Part shown: piece after piece, positions 25,776-36,369 of the stretch
Layout: each line of letters begins with the position of its first letter
Numbering within the stretch: the stretch's first letter is position 1
IMG/VR virus record: IMGVR_UViG_3300029787_000028
Coordinates: 1,346-65,137 of that record
Length of the DNA: 63,792 bases
DNA from: a virus
Direction: 5' to 3' (one strand)
Position numbers and translations under genes: made by a program
Notes under the pieces: generated by a model
The model's database searches: none
What the model saw: only the letters and a program-made list of their open reading frames with translations
What the model was told of the DNA's origin: nothing

Positions 25776-26701
25776 GTCAAAATAAAGTACCGCTTAGTCA
25801 CATAGTCAGGGATTTTATAATCACCTCTGACGGTGATGATTACGCAAACAATGTTTCTGATAGCGCGATCAGAAACTTTGCCTTAAGAGGTATTAGAGAG
25901 ATAGGCTTTGATCTTGGTAAGAAGATCAAGTCTCTCAAGCTGAGCATCAACACCACCAACAACACTGTGCCTTTGCCAGATGACTTTGTTGACATCACAA
26001 AGCTGGGGGTTGTAGGCAGCGATGGCGTGGTGTATGCATTTGGGCACAATAAAAATCTGAACATGTCTCGCAGGATGCAAACTGCTGATGATACAGTTAA
26101 AGATGATAAAGGAAGATATGGTGGTTCTCCTCCTGCCAGCATCACAGGCGCCTCTGATTATGATAGCGCGTCTGAAGGCACCCTGGTGGATGTTTTTTAC
26201 AATGGAGGGCTTGATCTTAGCTTGAATCAGATTGGCGACCGTGTAGATGAGAAGACGGCAACAGTAGGCGCTGGAAGTCCATCAGACGTAGGGGACAGAG
26301 ACTACTACATTTTTGAAAACTACCTGTATGAAGGGGGCTTGGGCAGGCTTTATGGTATAGGCGGAGGTCGCATGTTTGGTGAGTACAGAATCAACCTTGA
26401 CCAAGACAGGATTGAGATTGACACAGACAACGACTACACAGAAGTGGTGATGGAGTATGTGGCTGACGAAGCCAGAGCTGCTGATCCTGAGGTCCACGTC
26501 TATGCAGAAGAAGCTTTGCGTTCTTACATGTACTACAAGATTGTAGAGCGCAAGTCAAGCGTGCCCATGGCAGAAAAGCAAAGAGCAAGGTCTGAGTACT
26601 ACAACGAGAGAAGAAAAGCCAACGCTCGATTGAGTGAGTTTACCAAGACTGAAGCTCTGAAGACCATCAGAAAGAACTTCAAGCAAGCACCCAAGTACTA
26701 A
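25772..26701 (+). CDS. Tail adaptor protein (T7 gp11-like)
   Basis: 309 residues, start overlapping the previous stop (ATGA). IRNFALRGIREIGFDLGKKIKSLKLSI...VPLPDDFVDITKLGVVGSDGVVYAFGHN and the end AEEALRSYMYYKIVERKSSVPMAEKQRARSEYYNERRKANARLSEF are hallmarks of the tail tubular A/adaptor family in short-tailed phages. The protein forms a ring below the portal. Ends directly at the next start (TAATGG). Confidence 0.72.
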   Translation: MSQNKVPLSHIVRDFIITSDGDDYANNVSDSAIRNFALRGIREIGFDLGKKIKSLKLSINTTNNTVPLPDDFVDITKLGVVGSDGVVYAFGHNKNLNMSRRMQTADDTVKDDKGRYGGSPPASITGASDYDSASEGTLVDVFYNGGLDLSLNQIGDRVDEKTATVGAGSPSDVGDRDYYIFENYLYEGGLGRLYGIGGGRMFGEYRINLDQDRIEIDTDNDYTEVVMEYVADEARAADPEVHVYAEEALRSYMYYKIVERKSSVPMAEKQRARSEYYNERRKANARLSEFTKTEALKTIRKNFKQAPKY

Positions 26702-29700
26702 TGGCAGTAAATAAGATTACACCCCGCGCTCTTGACAAGAGTACGGACTATAAGCTGGTGCCCTCAACAGCATTCATTGATGCTGTAAACGTCGTTATGA
26801 CGGATGAGGAGGCCACTGAAGGGTTTGAGTACGGAGACGTAGGAGTAATTAAAAACTTGCGAGGAACGAGTGCCTTAGGGTTTCACACAGAAAAAGATGT
26901 GATTGCTGAGGGGGATTTCAAAATCATTGGCAGCACCACAGATCACAAGCTCAAGCTGATTTACTTCTTTGTGTATCATGAAGATATGAGTCAACAGGGT
27001 GTGTGGGTATATGACCCATATGGTCGCCTATCGTTGCCTGTAAAGTATGCTCAGTACTACAAAGACACCAATGGTATAGCAGATCTTACCCTGACAGACA
27101 TTGATCCTTACAGACAGGGTGCAATCAAGTGTGTCGCAAAGGGTGACTTCTTCAACTTCAATCAGCACTCTGTTGTCCAGGGTAGTGTTATCTATGGAAA
27201 CACGCTGAACCTGCCATCTTTGGTTGCTGAGTCTTTGAGGGGTGAGAACAACAGCTTTACCGTTAAGGTTTCAGACAAGCAAACTTTTGAAAAGGATTTT
27301 CATCTTTACTTCACTGACAACAACAATGAGCCTAAGAAGCTGAATGTAGCGCCAAGTATGTTTGGCAGATATTTGGCCGCATCATCTGACGCAACATACG
27401 AAGTTCAATTTGTTTCTGATGAAGGAGGATACTTTTCTGTGCCAGCAAACAGTTCTTCAGACATAGAGAAGATCAAGTTTTGTCATGCCTGCAAGCCAGC
27501 ACCGCTGTCAAGACCAACGTTTGATTGGATCGAGGACACATCAAGCAGAGCAAACAACTTTGAAAAAAGCGAAGGTTTCAAGTTTGCATACCAGGTTGTG
27601 TATAACGATGGAAGCACGTCAGCAATCTCTCCAAAATCACAGATAGCTGTTACTCCTAGCTTGTTGTTTCAGGGGGCTAACAAGAACCCTGATCATGCGC
27701 TTTACAATGTCTGTCAAATATTCATCTCATCAGAGATATTCTCAGGCAACTGGACAGGAGTAAAGCAAGTTAACATCCTTGCCCAAGAAGGCATTGGTCC
27801 TTACAAAGTTATTCACGAGGCTAAACAGATTAGTGGTGACGTTGTGTTCAATTTTAAGAACGACGTTGTTGGCATTCCTGTTTCAGAAAAAGAAGAGAAC
27901 AAATTCTTTGACAGTGTACCTCAAAAGGCTGAGGCTCAGGCTGTAGTGGACAACAGACTGATGTATGGGAACTATGTGGAAGGGTATCCTAACGAGGTTA
28001 TTGAGGCTGAACTAACCGTTGAATATGCTGAAAGAGGTAGTGAAAACTTTGGCTCTCCCATAAAGTTTGAAAAATCAATCATATCTGACACTCACGACAC
28101 AAGTAACGAAGGTGATGTTGTTCAAAAAATGTCTGGCTTTAGGATTACGATAGAAGACAATGATTTCCCTGAACTAGAAGTTAATGACACTATAAAGCTT
28201 TCGCTGTCATTTTTGCCTACCAATAATTTTCACTTATATAACGCTACAAACTCGTATCATCAGTCAAGACATCTTGGCGTTGAAAATGATGACGGTGACA
28301 TCGCAAATGGTGAGTTGCAGACTGGACCATACAGTACCTATAATCAGTTTCATCAGACGCCAGAAGAAGCAGGCGCCTTAAATATAACTCCGCTAGGAAG
28401 CCTGGACAGTGATTCCTCTTTTTCAGGAGAAGCACCGTCTTTGTATAAGAGTTCTTTTAATGCATTCAAAAACAATGGAGGCGTCGCTGACGTTACATGG
28501 AAGACAGTAGATTCTACAGGCACTTTGCCATCACCTACAACAGTAGCATTGGGTACTTCTGCTGCCAATCCGTTTATCATTCCCGCAGCACCCTTAGAGT
28601 TTAGCGTTAGATTACGGTGCATTCAAAGCTCAGATAGCAGCACTCTAAGAGCAGCTTTTTATGTAATTCTTGATAAGGTTTTTGGGGATAGAGGTTCTTT
28701 TGGGTTTGCTGATTATGATAGCCCTTATTTCGAGGTAGCGGAAAAGAATCCTTATTCTACGATAAATTGGGATCTGCCTTTGCAGAGTTCTCAACGATTT
28801 GAAGAGGGGTCAAACATGACAAAGCTGATCAGTATGGTCAGTAACAATACTTCAGGATTACCTGGAGGTCCATACGGTCCCAAGTGTAGAGGTGCAGTGA
28901 TTGCTAAAAAGGGAAGCGCTACGTTTGCCTTGAGAAAAGCAGAAGAAGAGGAGAGTGCAGCTGATCCTGTGTTTTCTGATGATGTTGCAAATCAAAGATC
29001 TAGAGAGTATAAAATTATACTTGACCACATCCCTTCTGAAGGTTTAGAACTTTGGACAGCAATTAGAAAATGGATGCCAAGATCTCCGTGGTGGTTTTTG
29101 AGTCCATCATTCATGGAGCAAGTTGCATCTGGAGAAGCGTCACTAGATAACTTTTATGCGTCAAGCATCTATGACGGGGGCACAAACTATGGGCCATATA
29201 TTGTTGATACGGAGAATCATGTGTTCCAACAGCAATTAAGTGCGTTTGACTTTAATGTTCCAGATCTTGAAGTAAGAGTAGAAAGCGCGTTTTCAAATGT
29301 TGGTCACCCAATAAATTCTGGAAGTCTTGAGGGCGCACAGCATTACACCAAAACGTTTGTGGGGTATGCTAGTAGTTTACCCTCTATCCCTGGCCCCTCA
29401 CCAGAAGGAACCTCATCTGTTTTTAATTACTTTATTACAAGTCAGTCTCCTGAGCAGGTTTATGAGCAAAACGGAATTATTCCTGACGGAAGAATATTTA
29501 GCTTGATGAGTGGTGAGGGAGGTCCAGGTGGTGATCTTCCTGGGGATAATTTTTCTGGAAATCATGAACACCCAAGCGAAAGCGATGGAACCAACCCCAT
29601 CTTAAAGGGTTTAAATTTTGCAAGCTCTGCTTATGGATTTGTGAGTTCGTATTATCCATTTACAGGTTTTGCACCAGAAGGAATTTCCATAACTGGCCCA

Positions 29701-32700
29701 TGGTTTACGGGTCTAATTCACTCTAACAGCTGGATTAGAGATGTTGGGGTTATTTTTGATCCAACAGAGCAAGATGTTGTTTTGTCTGTTGAGGGAGAAT
29801 TTCAGAATGGTGGCACAGACTATGGGGGTAGAACAACAATGCCTCTTATCCAAGGACCTCCAGGTGGAGTTGTCAGAACAGACACGTCTGCGGCTGTAGT
29901 TATATGTAGGGCCAGTGAGTTGTACTCTTACAGATACTCCTCCTTTACTTTTGACGAGGACCGCTCTTGGGATCAATACCCAGGACTAAACTTCACCTTT
30001 GCTCTCCAAAACAGTTTTTTAAATTTCTTGTCTACACCAACATTTCAATACACAATATCAAGTGGTGGTTATGTTGGACAAAATCTGTACAGGAGGTCTT
30101 TTAAATCTAGCTCAGATCATGATTTTGGAGTGGTGTTTTATGATGTTCACGGAAGAAGGTCTTTTGTAAATCCCATTGGATCTGTATACGTAGAAGGTTT
30201 TTCATTAAATGAAAGAGGGGAAAGTAAAGGAACAGCGGCAGTAAGCATAAGGCTGTTAAGCTCTCCTCCATCATGGGCTCAAAAATATCAGATTGTTTAT
30301 GGTGGAAATAAGTCCATAAGTAACTTTATTCAATACACAACAAACAACGCCTATATAGAGCCCACTAACAACATAAGTGAGGAAGATCAAGAAGCGAGTC
30401 TATCTCTAGAAAACGGCAAGATATATGTGTCTTTAAATTTGCTACAGTCATCCTCTATTTCATATGCAAAGGAGTTTGGAGCTAGAGGTGAAGATGGAAG
30501 TTTGTCTGTTTACAAATTTACAGAGGGCGACAAGCTTAGAATTATTTCTTACGGCGACTCTGATACGAGGCAATACCCTAATAACGCAGTTTTTGAGGTT
30601 GTTGAATTAAGAAATTTTGACCCACTACAGTCAGAGACAAACCCTCTTGTGGCTAGTGAGGTTGATCCAGGAGCAGAGCTATTTGGGGATTTTGTAGTCA
30701 TATCAAACAATGAAGATGCAGAAGGATTTGCATTCTCTGACTTATTGGGTGGTGGTTCTTTTTGGGATCAAAATGTGGTGTTTGAAATCTTCAGCCCTCA
30801 AAAATCTGCAGGAGTAGAATTTCAAGTTTACAGTGAAATTGGAGATGTATACGATCTTCAAATCAACCCATATGGGGCACCAACTTATTCTCAAAACCCT
30901 GTATTGGTTTATGAGGGGGATGTTTTCTTTAGGCCAACAGCTACAAATTTAAATTTTCATGAAGACACTCAGTGGACAGACCTGTTGTCAGTAGATACAG
31001 ACGGAGTTGATGGGGCAACTGATTTTAGTAGCAACTTTCAAAACCTTTTGTTAGAAAGCCCACGATCAACTGACCTCTTTCCATCAAAAATAAAGGCTAT
31101 AGGAAGGTCGAACGTTGCTTCCACAAATGCAAAAACTGTAAGAAGAGAGGCTGGAATTATCTACTCAGAGAAAAGCAACCCAGAGTCAGACGCATTTAAC
31201 TATTCTTCTTTCAATGCATCGTTGTTTCCTTTCAAAGACCTTGAAGAAAGGTTTGGAAACATCAACTTCATAGATGAGCTGGGTGGCAATCTGTTTGTCA
31301 TACAGCAAGATAGATGCACCAAGGTGCCAGTGTCAGCTACCATACTTGCAAATGTCGTTGGTCAGGAACAGCTTATTGCATCGAACGATATACTTGGTAA
31401 GGAGCAGGTGTTCTCTGTAACAGCTGGGTGTGATAACAACCCTGAATCAGTTGTTAGGATTGACAACACCTACTACTTTGCTCACAAGAGCTCTGGCAAG
31501 GTGTTCCGCTTTGTCGATGGCCAGGGGTTGGAAAACATTTCTGATGTTCAGATGTCCAGCTACCTTAGGTCGAAGTTTAGAAGAGCAATCGCTCAGTCGT
31601 CATCAAACAGCAACAATGACGTAAGGATCGTAGGTGGATATGATCCAGTAAAACAAGAGTATCTGCTCACTGTGTTGGACCCAGCTGATGTCAGCGAAAC
31701 AACAAGTGATGAATCTACGAATGTGCAGGGCTGCACAGATCCATCTGCTATCAACTACAACTCAGAAGCCAACATCAACGACGGCTCTTGTGTATTTGTT
31801 GATCTCAGCGCACCATGCCTTCGTTCTGCTGATGTTGACGACAATGGGTTTGGTCTTTGTGTATTCCCTGATATCCCACAGGGAGAGATTGATACTCGCA
31901 CATTTGTTATGGCCAATGTTGGCGACCAAGATCTTGTCCTAGACAATCCTGTTGTCAATGCCACAAATGCCTTAGGCGCCAATGTTTTTTCAGCAACTCT
32001 GGAAAATTACTCAATCCCCCCTAACGGCTTTACCACACTAACGATACAGGCTCTGAGTAATAGTATAGGAGAAGCCACAGCTCAGGTTGTTGTGCCTAGC
32101 CTAAACGGAGAGCAAGAAGGTGGGTGTTTGTCAGGAGTCACCTTTGATGTAAACGCCAACATCGTCACATCTGTTGATACTACTCCAGAGGAGTTTGTTG
32201 ATGTTGCTATCTATCTAGGGGGAACCTTGATTGATCAACAGTTTGCGTCTCTTGGTCAGGGTATATGGAGCGTAACAATTGATCAGAACAGCGTAATACA
32301 AGCTGCTTCTAACTCTTTCTCTGGTGTTGGTCCAAGAGCTCTGCTGGAAGCAGAGATATCCATTCCCTTATCTACAGCCCCAATCTTAGATTCAGACAAG
32401 ATTGAAATCTCAGGAACGATAGATAATGTAAATCCTGAGTTGAGATTTAGTCAAGCACCTGGTGCAGAGTTTTCTGAACTCGTAGAGGAGAAGAAGTTTG
32501 AATTTTCAATAGGTGCAAATCAAGTAGGGGGACAGGATCAGCAGATAAGAGTACCCATTTGCAGTGTTAGCTTCCCTCAGCTTACCAGTGGGATTGATGT
32601 GTTTGATGTTGATGAGGCAACGGAAGCTCAAGGTGGAAATCAAGGGGTTTACGATATAGGCCAGATTACGTTCAAGAAGGAGACGATTATGGAACACTAT

Positions 32701-34200
32701 CGTCTTTCAACTGCGGTTGGGACTCAGGATCAAGAGGAGTTGGTGTTAAATAACCAAGCATCCTTGAGCTTGATTTCTACACCCATTGAGCAAAGCACTT
32801 TCAAGATAGCCAATCTAGATAAAGATCAGAATGGCGTCATATCTTTTGATGACATAGACTTTTTGTTTGCCAACATCCCATTCTACAACGCTGCCCTTGA
32901 TATCAATGGCGATGGCATTGTAGATGAGCAAGACTACTTGTTGGCTCGTGAATACGTTGGCCAAATAGTTCCAGACGTAGTTACTGGTGATGGCTTGCCA
33001 GATGTTCCAGGCCTCGTTCTTAATCTCAGCTGTTATACATATCAAGACGGAGACGCTGTCTGGAGGGATCAAACTGAAAATGACTATCACTTCTTGGCGG
33101 GCACAGGAGAGACTCCGCTGCCAATCAAGAACAGTGACGGAAGCATTACCGTTGGGCGTGGACCACTAGCTCAAACACTTGTAGAGGAGTTTGACGAATC
33201 GCAACTCAATGATCTTAGGTTTTTTATAAGGCCAGGTGTTGAGTTTGACGATGATGGAACTATTACTCGTAGAGACAAGTTCATTCCTGATACAGATCAA
33301 AACTATAGCTACGAGTTTATCTTCAGATATACGAAGCAGCCTATGGAGACCATTGTAGACGTTACTGAAGTTGCCGTTGGTGGAGATGATCTTGGGGATT
33401 TTGTAAGTGATACAGGGTTTTACTTCGTCAAGGAGGTAGACATTTTTAGAGGTCACGGACAAATCAATTACAATGCCGCTTTTGATGCAGCTGGGTTTGG
33501 TACATCACTCCTGGGTGCATCTGGATATCGACCAGGTGAGGCATACTCAACCAACCCCGTAGACAACTCATATGCTTGCAGTAAGTTTATAGGATATAAT
33601 AACTATGCAGGTGGCGGTTGGGGCTTTGGAACGAGATACTCTACCCATGCTGTTGCAAATGCCTCTAATACAATTTTTACTCCGTATGAGGGACTGTATA
33701 GTCACTCTTATTTTGGCCAAGGCGATGGGGCCAGTTCGTTGCAGGGTCAGTATGGTTCTTTTGGAACGCTTGACTTGGTCATTCCAGGTTACGACTATGG
33801 CATTCAAAATGGATATGGTCAAAACTTTAACGGGACGGGGGCAATTCCTTCTGCATCATACAGTAACTATACCAACGAGCAAGAGGTTATAAACGTTGTT
33901 CAAGTTTCAGTTGATTGCGAGAACAGCATAGCAAAAATGTATGTCAATGGAGTATTGAGAGATACAACTACGGACAAGGTTGGAATAGGACTTCCCCACA
34001 TAAACGATTCTGACCTTAATCCTGAAGTCATTAGTGGTTTGGGACCTGGAAACTTTTTGATAGGAAAGTCAACTCAAGGGGGCTGGAAAAGCCCAAGAGG
34101 TATTGATGTATATATGCTCAGGGTTTATGACGTAGCCCTTAACGACGACACCATCGAAGAAAACTACCAGTCTTACATTCAACACTACATTCCATCATGA
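26701..34200 (+). CDS. Giant tail-nozzle protein with GCTD, dockerin-like and ConA-like modules
   Basis: 2499 residues. The N-terminal part (VNKITPRALDKSTDYKLVPSTAFIDAVNVVMTD...IKNLRGTSALGF...IGSTTDHKLKLIYFFVYHE) matches the beta-propeller nozzle proteins of Bacteroidota podoviruses (T7 gp12-like role). Added modules: a GCTDPSAINYNSEANINDGSC unit at residues 1677-1697; two EF-hand-like loops (DKDQNGVISFDD and DINGDGIVDEQD) at 2038-2087, a dockerin-like pair; and a ConA/LamG-like domain from about 2100 to the end. The DNA exit tube is thus fused to host-type surface-binding modules. No signal peptide is seen. Confidence 0.75.
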   Translation: MAVNKITPRALDKSTDYKLVPSTAFIDAVNVVMTDEEATEGFEYGDVGVIKNLRGTSALGFHTEKDVIAEGDFKIIGSTTDHKLKLIYFFVYHEDMSQQGVWVYDPYGRLSLPVKYAQYYKDTNGIADLTLTDIDPYRQGAIKCVAKGDFFNFNQHSVVQGSVIYGNTLNLPSLVAESLRGENNSFTVKVSDKQTFEKDFHLYFTDNNNEPKKLNVAPSMFGRYLAASSDATYEVQFVSDEGGYFSVPANSSSDIEKIKFCHACKPAPLSRPTFDWIEDTSSRANNFEKSEGFKFAYQVVYNDGSTSAISPKSQIAVTPSLLFQGANKNPDHALYNVCQIFISSEIFSGNWTGVKQVNILAQEGIGPYKVIHEAKQISGDVVFNFKNDVVGIPVSEKEENKFFDSVPQKAEAQAVVDNRLMYGNYVEGYPNEVIEAELTVEYAERGSENFGSPIKFEKSIISDTHDTSNEGDVVQKMSGFRITIEDNDFPELEVNDTIKLSLSFLPTNNFHLYNATNSYHQSRHLGVENDDGDIANGELQTGPYSTYNQFHQTPEEAGALNITPLGSLDSDSSFSGEAPSLYKSSFNAFKNNGGVADVTWKTVDSTGTLPSPTTVALGTSAANPFIIPAAPLEFSVRLRCIQSSDSSTLRAAFYVILDKVFGDRGSFGFADYDSPYFEVAEKNPYSTINWDLPLQSSQRFEEGSNMTKLISMVSNNTSGLPGGPYGPKCRGAVIAKKGSATFALRKAEEEESAADPVFSDDVANQRSREYKIILDHIPSEGLELWTAIRKWMPRSPWWFLSPSFMEQVASGEASLDNFYASSIYDGGTNYGPYIVDTENHVFQQQLSAFDFNVPDLEVRVESAFSNVGHPINSGSLEGAQHYTKTFVGYASSLPSIPGPSPEGTSSVFNYFITSQSPEQVYEQNGIIPDGRIFSLMSGEGGPGGDLPGDNFSGNHEHPSESDGTNPILKGLNFASSAYGFVSSYYPFTGFAPEGISITGPWFTGLIHSNSWIRDVGVIFDPTEQDVVLSVEGEFQNGGTDYGGRTTMPLIQGPPGGVVRTDTSAAVVICRASELYSYRYSSFTFDEDRSWDQYPGLNFTFALQNSFLNFLSTPTFQYTISSGGYVGQNLYRRSFKSSSDHDFGVVFYDVHGRRSFVNPIGSVYVEGFSLNERGESKGTAAVSIRLLSSPPSWAQKYQIVYGGNKSISNFIQYTTNNAYIEPTNNISEEDQEASLSLENGKIYVSLNLLQSSSISYAKEFGARGEDGSLSVYKFTEGDKLRIISYGDSDTRQYPNNAVFEVVELRNFDPLQSETNPLVASEVDPGAELFGDFVVISNNEDAEGFAFSDLLGGGSFWDQNVVFEIFSPQKSAGVEFQVYSEIGDVYDLQINPYGAPTYSQNPVLVYEGDVFFRPTATNLNFHEDTQWTDLLSVDTDGVDGATDFSSNFQNLLLESPRSTDLFPSKIKAIGRSNVASTNAKTVRREAGIIYSEKSNPESDAFNYSSFNASLFPFKDLEERFGNINFIDELGGNLFVIQQDRCTKVPVSATILANVVGQEQLIASNDILGKEQVFSVTAGCDNNPESVVRIDNTYYFAHKSSGKVFRFVDGQGLENISDVQMSSYLRSKFRRAIAQSSSNSNNDVRIVGGYDPVKQEYLLTVLDPADVSETTSDESTNVQGCTDPSAINYNSEANINDGSCVFVDLSAPCLRSADVDDNGFGLCVFPDIPQGEIDTRTFVMANVGDQDLVLDNPVVNATNALGANVFSATLENYSIPPNGFTTLTIQALSNSIGEATAQVVVPSLNGEQEGGCLSGVTFDVNANIVTSVDTTPEEFVDVAIYLGGTLIDQQFASLGQGIWSVTIDQNSVIQAASNSFSGVGPRALLEAEISIPLSTAPILDSDKIEISGTIDNVNPELRFSQAPGAEFSELVEEKKFEFSIGANQVGGQDQQIRVPICSVSFPQLTSGIDVFDVDEATEAQGGNQGVYDIGQITFKKETIMEHYRLSTAVGTQDQEELVLNNQASLSLISTPIEQSTFKIANLDKDQNGVISFDDIDFLFANIPFYNAALDINGDGIVDEQDYLLAREYVGQIVPDVVTGDGLPDVPGLVLNLSCYTYQDGDAVWRDQTENDYHFLAGTGETPLPIKNSDGSITVGRGPLAQTLVEEFDESQLNDLRFFIRPGVEFDDDGTITRRDKFIPDTDQNYSYEFIFRYTKQPMETIVDVTEVAVGGDDLGDFVSDTGFYFVKEVDIFRGHGQINYNAAFDAAGFGTSLLGASGYRPGEAYSTNPVDNSYACSKFIGYNNYAGGGWGFGTRYSTHAVANASNTIFTPYEGLYSHSYFGQGDGASSLQGQYGSFGTLDLVIPGYDYGIQNGYGQNFNGTGAIPSASYSNYTNEQEVINVVQVSVDCENSIAKMYVNGVLRDTTTDKVGIGLPHINDSDLNPEVISGLGPGNFLIGKSTQGGWKSPRGIDVYMLRVYDVALNDDTIEENYQSYIQHYIPS

Positions 34201-35180
34201 GTCACTTTGAAGGTATAACGCTGGCGTTTTCTCATAGAGATAGGGTGTGGAGGACCAGGTACAGCTTCAGCCCAACTTCTTATGGGTATGTAGACAACCT
34301 GATGCTGTCCACAAATGGAAGGCACCCTTCATCTTCTGCGCTATCACCTCTGACATCGAACTCTTTTTGGTTGCACGATTCAAACGAGGATCGCAACAAC
34401 TTCTATGGGTTTCAGTACAAGATGGAGGTGGCCTTTGTCTCGAACTACAACCCTAGTTCCACTAAGATATTCAAGTCAATCTCTGCTGAGTCCAACTCCA
34501 CTAAGTGGAAGGGCTTTGTTACTACAAATAACAACCCCTTTACAGGAGAGAATAACGAAGAGTATCAGGTCAGCTCTTTGCCTGATTTTGTGAGAAAGGA
34601 GGGTATCTCATACGCAACCATACTGTCGTCTACAGCCAACTCAACGGCCAACCTTTCCAGTGCCTTTACAGCGGCAGATGGAATTGCATTTAATATTGAT
34701 GTTTTACAGCCAGTATTTTCAAATACATTCTTAGAGTGGGATGCAGATATACTCCAACAGCATGGACAGATTACAGCTGGGGAGGCGTGTTGGGTTGTTG
34801 TGCCCACTTCAAACGGTTTGTTTTACATCAAGGGTGACACCTTAGTTGGCATAGAAGGAAACACACCTTCTGTTGCAGAGGGGTACGCTTATATAAAGAG
34901 CTTGAATGCGCAGGACCAGACTGTTAGAATTAGGATGTTTGTGACTGAGTCTGCTGCTAACAACTATCCATTTGAGTGGATGCAAGACGGTAGTGATAAC
35001 GACATTATATCAGACCTCGTATGCATTGAGACACCAGCCTTAACGAACGGTGATTTTATGAGAGGGCAGTACATGAATGTGTACCTCACGAACGATTCAA
35101 AGAAGCCTGTTGAATGCTTGGCCTTCAACATAAATTACGAACCCACTAGACTCGACCACAGTTTAGGTCAAAATTCATAA
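34197..35180 (+). CDS. Tail protein, partner of the nozzle
   Basis: 327 residues; start overlaps the nozzle stop (ATGA). The segment WRTRYSFSPTSYGYVDNLMLSTNGR...FWLHDSNEDRNNFYGFQYKMEVAFVSNYNPSSTKIFKSISAES is a pattern normally found in the C-terminal part of nozzle/tail-hub proteins of this group, so here it seems to be split into its own gene. Likely closes or caps the nozzle. Confidence 0.66.
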   Translation: MSHFEGITLAFSHRDRVWRTRYSFSPTSYGYVDNLMLSTNGRHPSSSALSPLTSNSFWLHDSNEDRNNFYGFQYKMEVAFVSNYNPSSTKIFKSISAESNSTKWKGFVTTNNNPFTGENNEEYQVSSLPDFVRKEGISYATILSSTANSTANLSSAFTAADGIAFNIDVLQPVFSNTFLEWDADILQQHGQITAGEACWVVVPTSNGLFYIKGDTLVGIEGNTPSVAEGYAYIKSLNAQDQTVRIRMFVTESAANNYPFEWMQDGSDNDIISDLVCIETPALTNGDFMRGQYMNVYLTNDSKKPVECLAFNINYEPTRLDHSLGQNS

Positions 35181-35185
35181 ATTTG
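35178..35185 (+). promoter_or_regulatory. Bacteroidota-type -7 box 5 bases before a start codon
   Basis: TAAATTTG fits TAnnTTTG; ATG 35191 starts five bases later. It overlaps the stop of the preceding gene (TAA 35178-35180). Another possible leaderless transcript start. Confidence 0.5.
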
Positions 35186-35190
35186 TAGCT

Positions 35191-36369
35191 ATGGCGTACC
35201 AGAAAGAAAGAAAATATGGTAATGGTGGAACGGCTGCTACTGCGGCTGAATTAAATCTGCAGTCCCTTGGTGTGTCCGCTGGCGGCTCAGCGTTTGGTGG
35301 TCTTGCTGGTTTGTTTGGAACAGGTCCAAAAGCTCAACAAGAGTTTATTGATGCCGCTGGTGTAGCCAGAGACGACATACAGGCTTTCTACGACAAGGCA
35401 GGCAGTGGTGGCTACGACCTTGACCTGACCCTTGATCCCGCTTACAATCAGCTGTATGAGATGTCCAGAACAAGGACGTCTGCAGACCCGCTGTTGAGAC
35501 AGGGGGCCACAGCAGTTGATGCTCTGCAGCAGGGAGGAGAGAGAAGTTTGTTGGCTGGGATAAACCCTACAACCAGAGCTATGGCGCAGGGAGAGCTCAA
35601 CCTTGGGTTAACAGATCAGCAGAGGGAGATAGCTGGACTTCAAGCCCTGGGTGGCGCAAGACAAAATCTTTCCACTCAAGAAGCATTGAGCAACAATGCT
35701 TTTACAAGGCAGCTTGGATTGAATCAATTGCAGCAAGCTCAAGCGTCTGAAGCCACTGCTTTGCAGAATGTGCAAGACATGAAGATGGCTCGTCAAAATG
35801 CTCTTGGTCAGTTTGCTGGGGGTCTTGGCTCCCTTGCAACATTGGGGCTGATGGCTGAACACGGAACAAAAATACCTAAATACATGATGGGCGGTAAATA
35901 CGAAGATGGGGGCGAGATGAACCCTGGGCTCAAGAAGTTGAAAGAAAATCACCCAGATGTTTTTGAAAAGATCACTGGCAAAGAGGCGGAGCATGGGATG
36001 AAATATCCAGGCGGTGGCATGATGCAATACCAGATGGGGGGTGAGGTGCTTGCTCAGATCATGGGTGCCAAAGGAGGACAGCCTCCAGTTCAGGGACCAC
36101 TGCCTGGTGAGCCATCCCACTCAACAAATCCTATCGACATGATCGACAAGGAGGGTAATAAGGTTGGTGAGGCTATGGGTGGTGAGTTTATCATCAGCGA
36201 CATCCAAGCAGAAGAGATGATGCAACCATACATGGCTGTCAAAAAAGCCATAGAGGACGAGGAGAGAGAGCCAACAATGGAAGAACTCATGGACATGTAC
36301 AAGTCAGTTGATCAAGTGTTAGGACAGCCTCAGTTCCAAGATGAGGGGGCTGCAATGCAAATGACATGA
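35191..36369 (+). CDS. Internal virion protein with repeated KY-x-x-GG motifs
   Basis: 392 residues. A first helical half (QQREIAGLQALGGARQ..., Gln/Ala-rich, residues about 100-220) and a second half with several Gly-Gly motifs: RKYGNGG (start), KIPKYMMGGKYEDGG near 230, GMKYPGGG and QYQMGG near 270, EAMGGEFIISDIQAEEMM near 330. Proteins with GGEFIIxxxQ are internal/ejected proteins or tail cargo in many phages. Followed by two further internal proteins. Confidence 0.62.
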   Translation: MAYQKERKYGNGGTAATAAELNLQSLGVSAGGSAFGGLAGLFGTGPKAQQEFIDAAGVARDDIQAFYDKAGSGGYDLDLTLDPAYNQLYEMSRTRTSADPLLRQGATAVDALQQGGERSLLAGINPTTRAMAQGELNLGLTDQQREIAGLQALGGARQNLSTQEALSNNAFTRQLGLNQLQQAQASEATALQNVQDMKMARQNALGQFAGGLGSLATLGLMAEHGTKIPKYMMGGKYEDGGEMNPGLKKLKENHPDVFEKITGKEAEHGMKYPGGGMMQYQMGGEVLAQIMGAKGGQPPVQGPLPGEPSHSTNPIDMIDKEGNKVGEAMGGEFIISDIQAEEMMQPYMAVKKAIEDEEREPTMEELMDMYKSVDQVLGQPQFQDEGAAMQMT

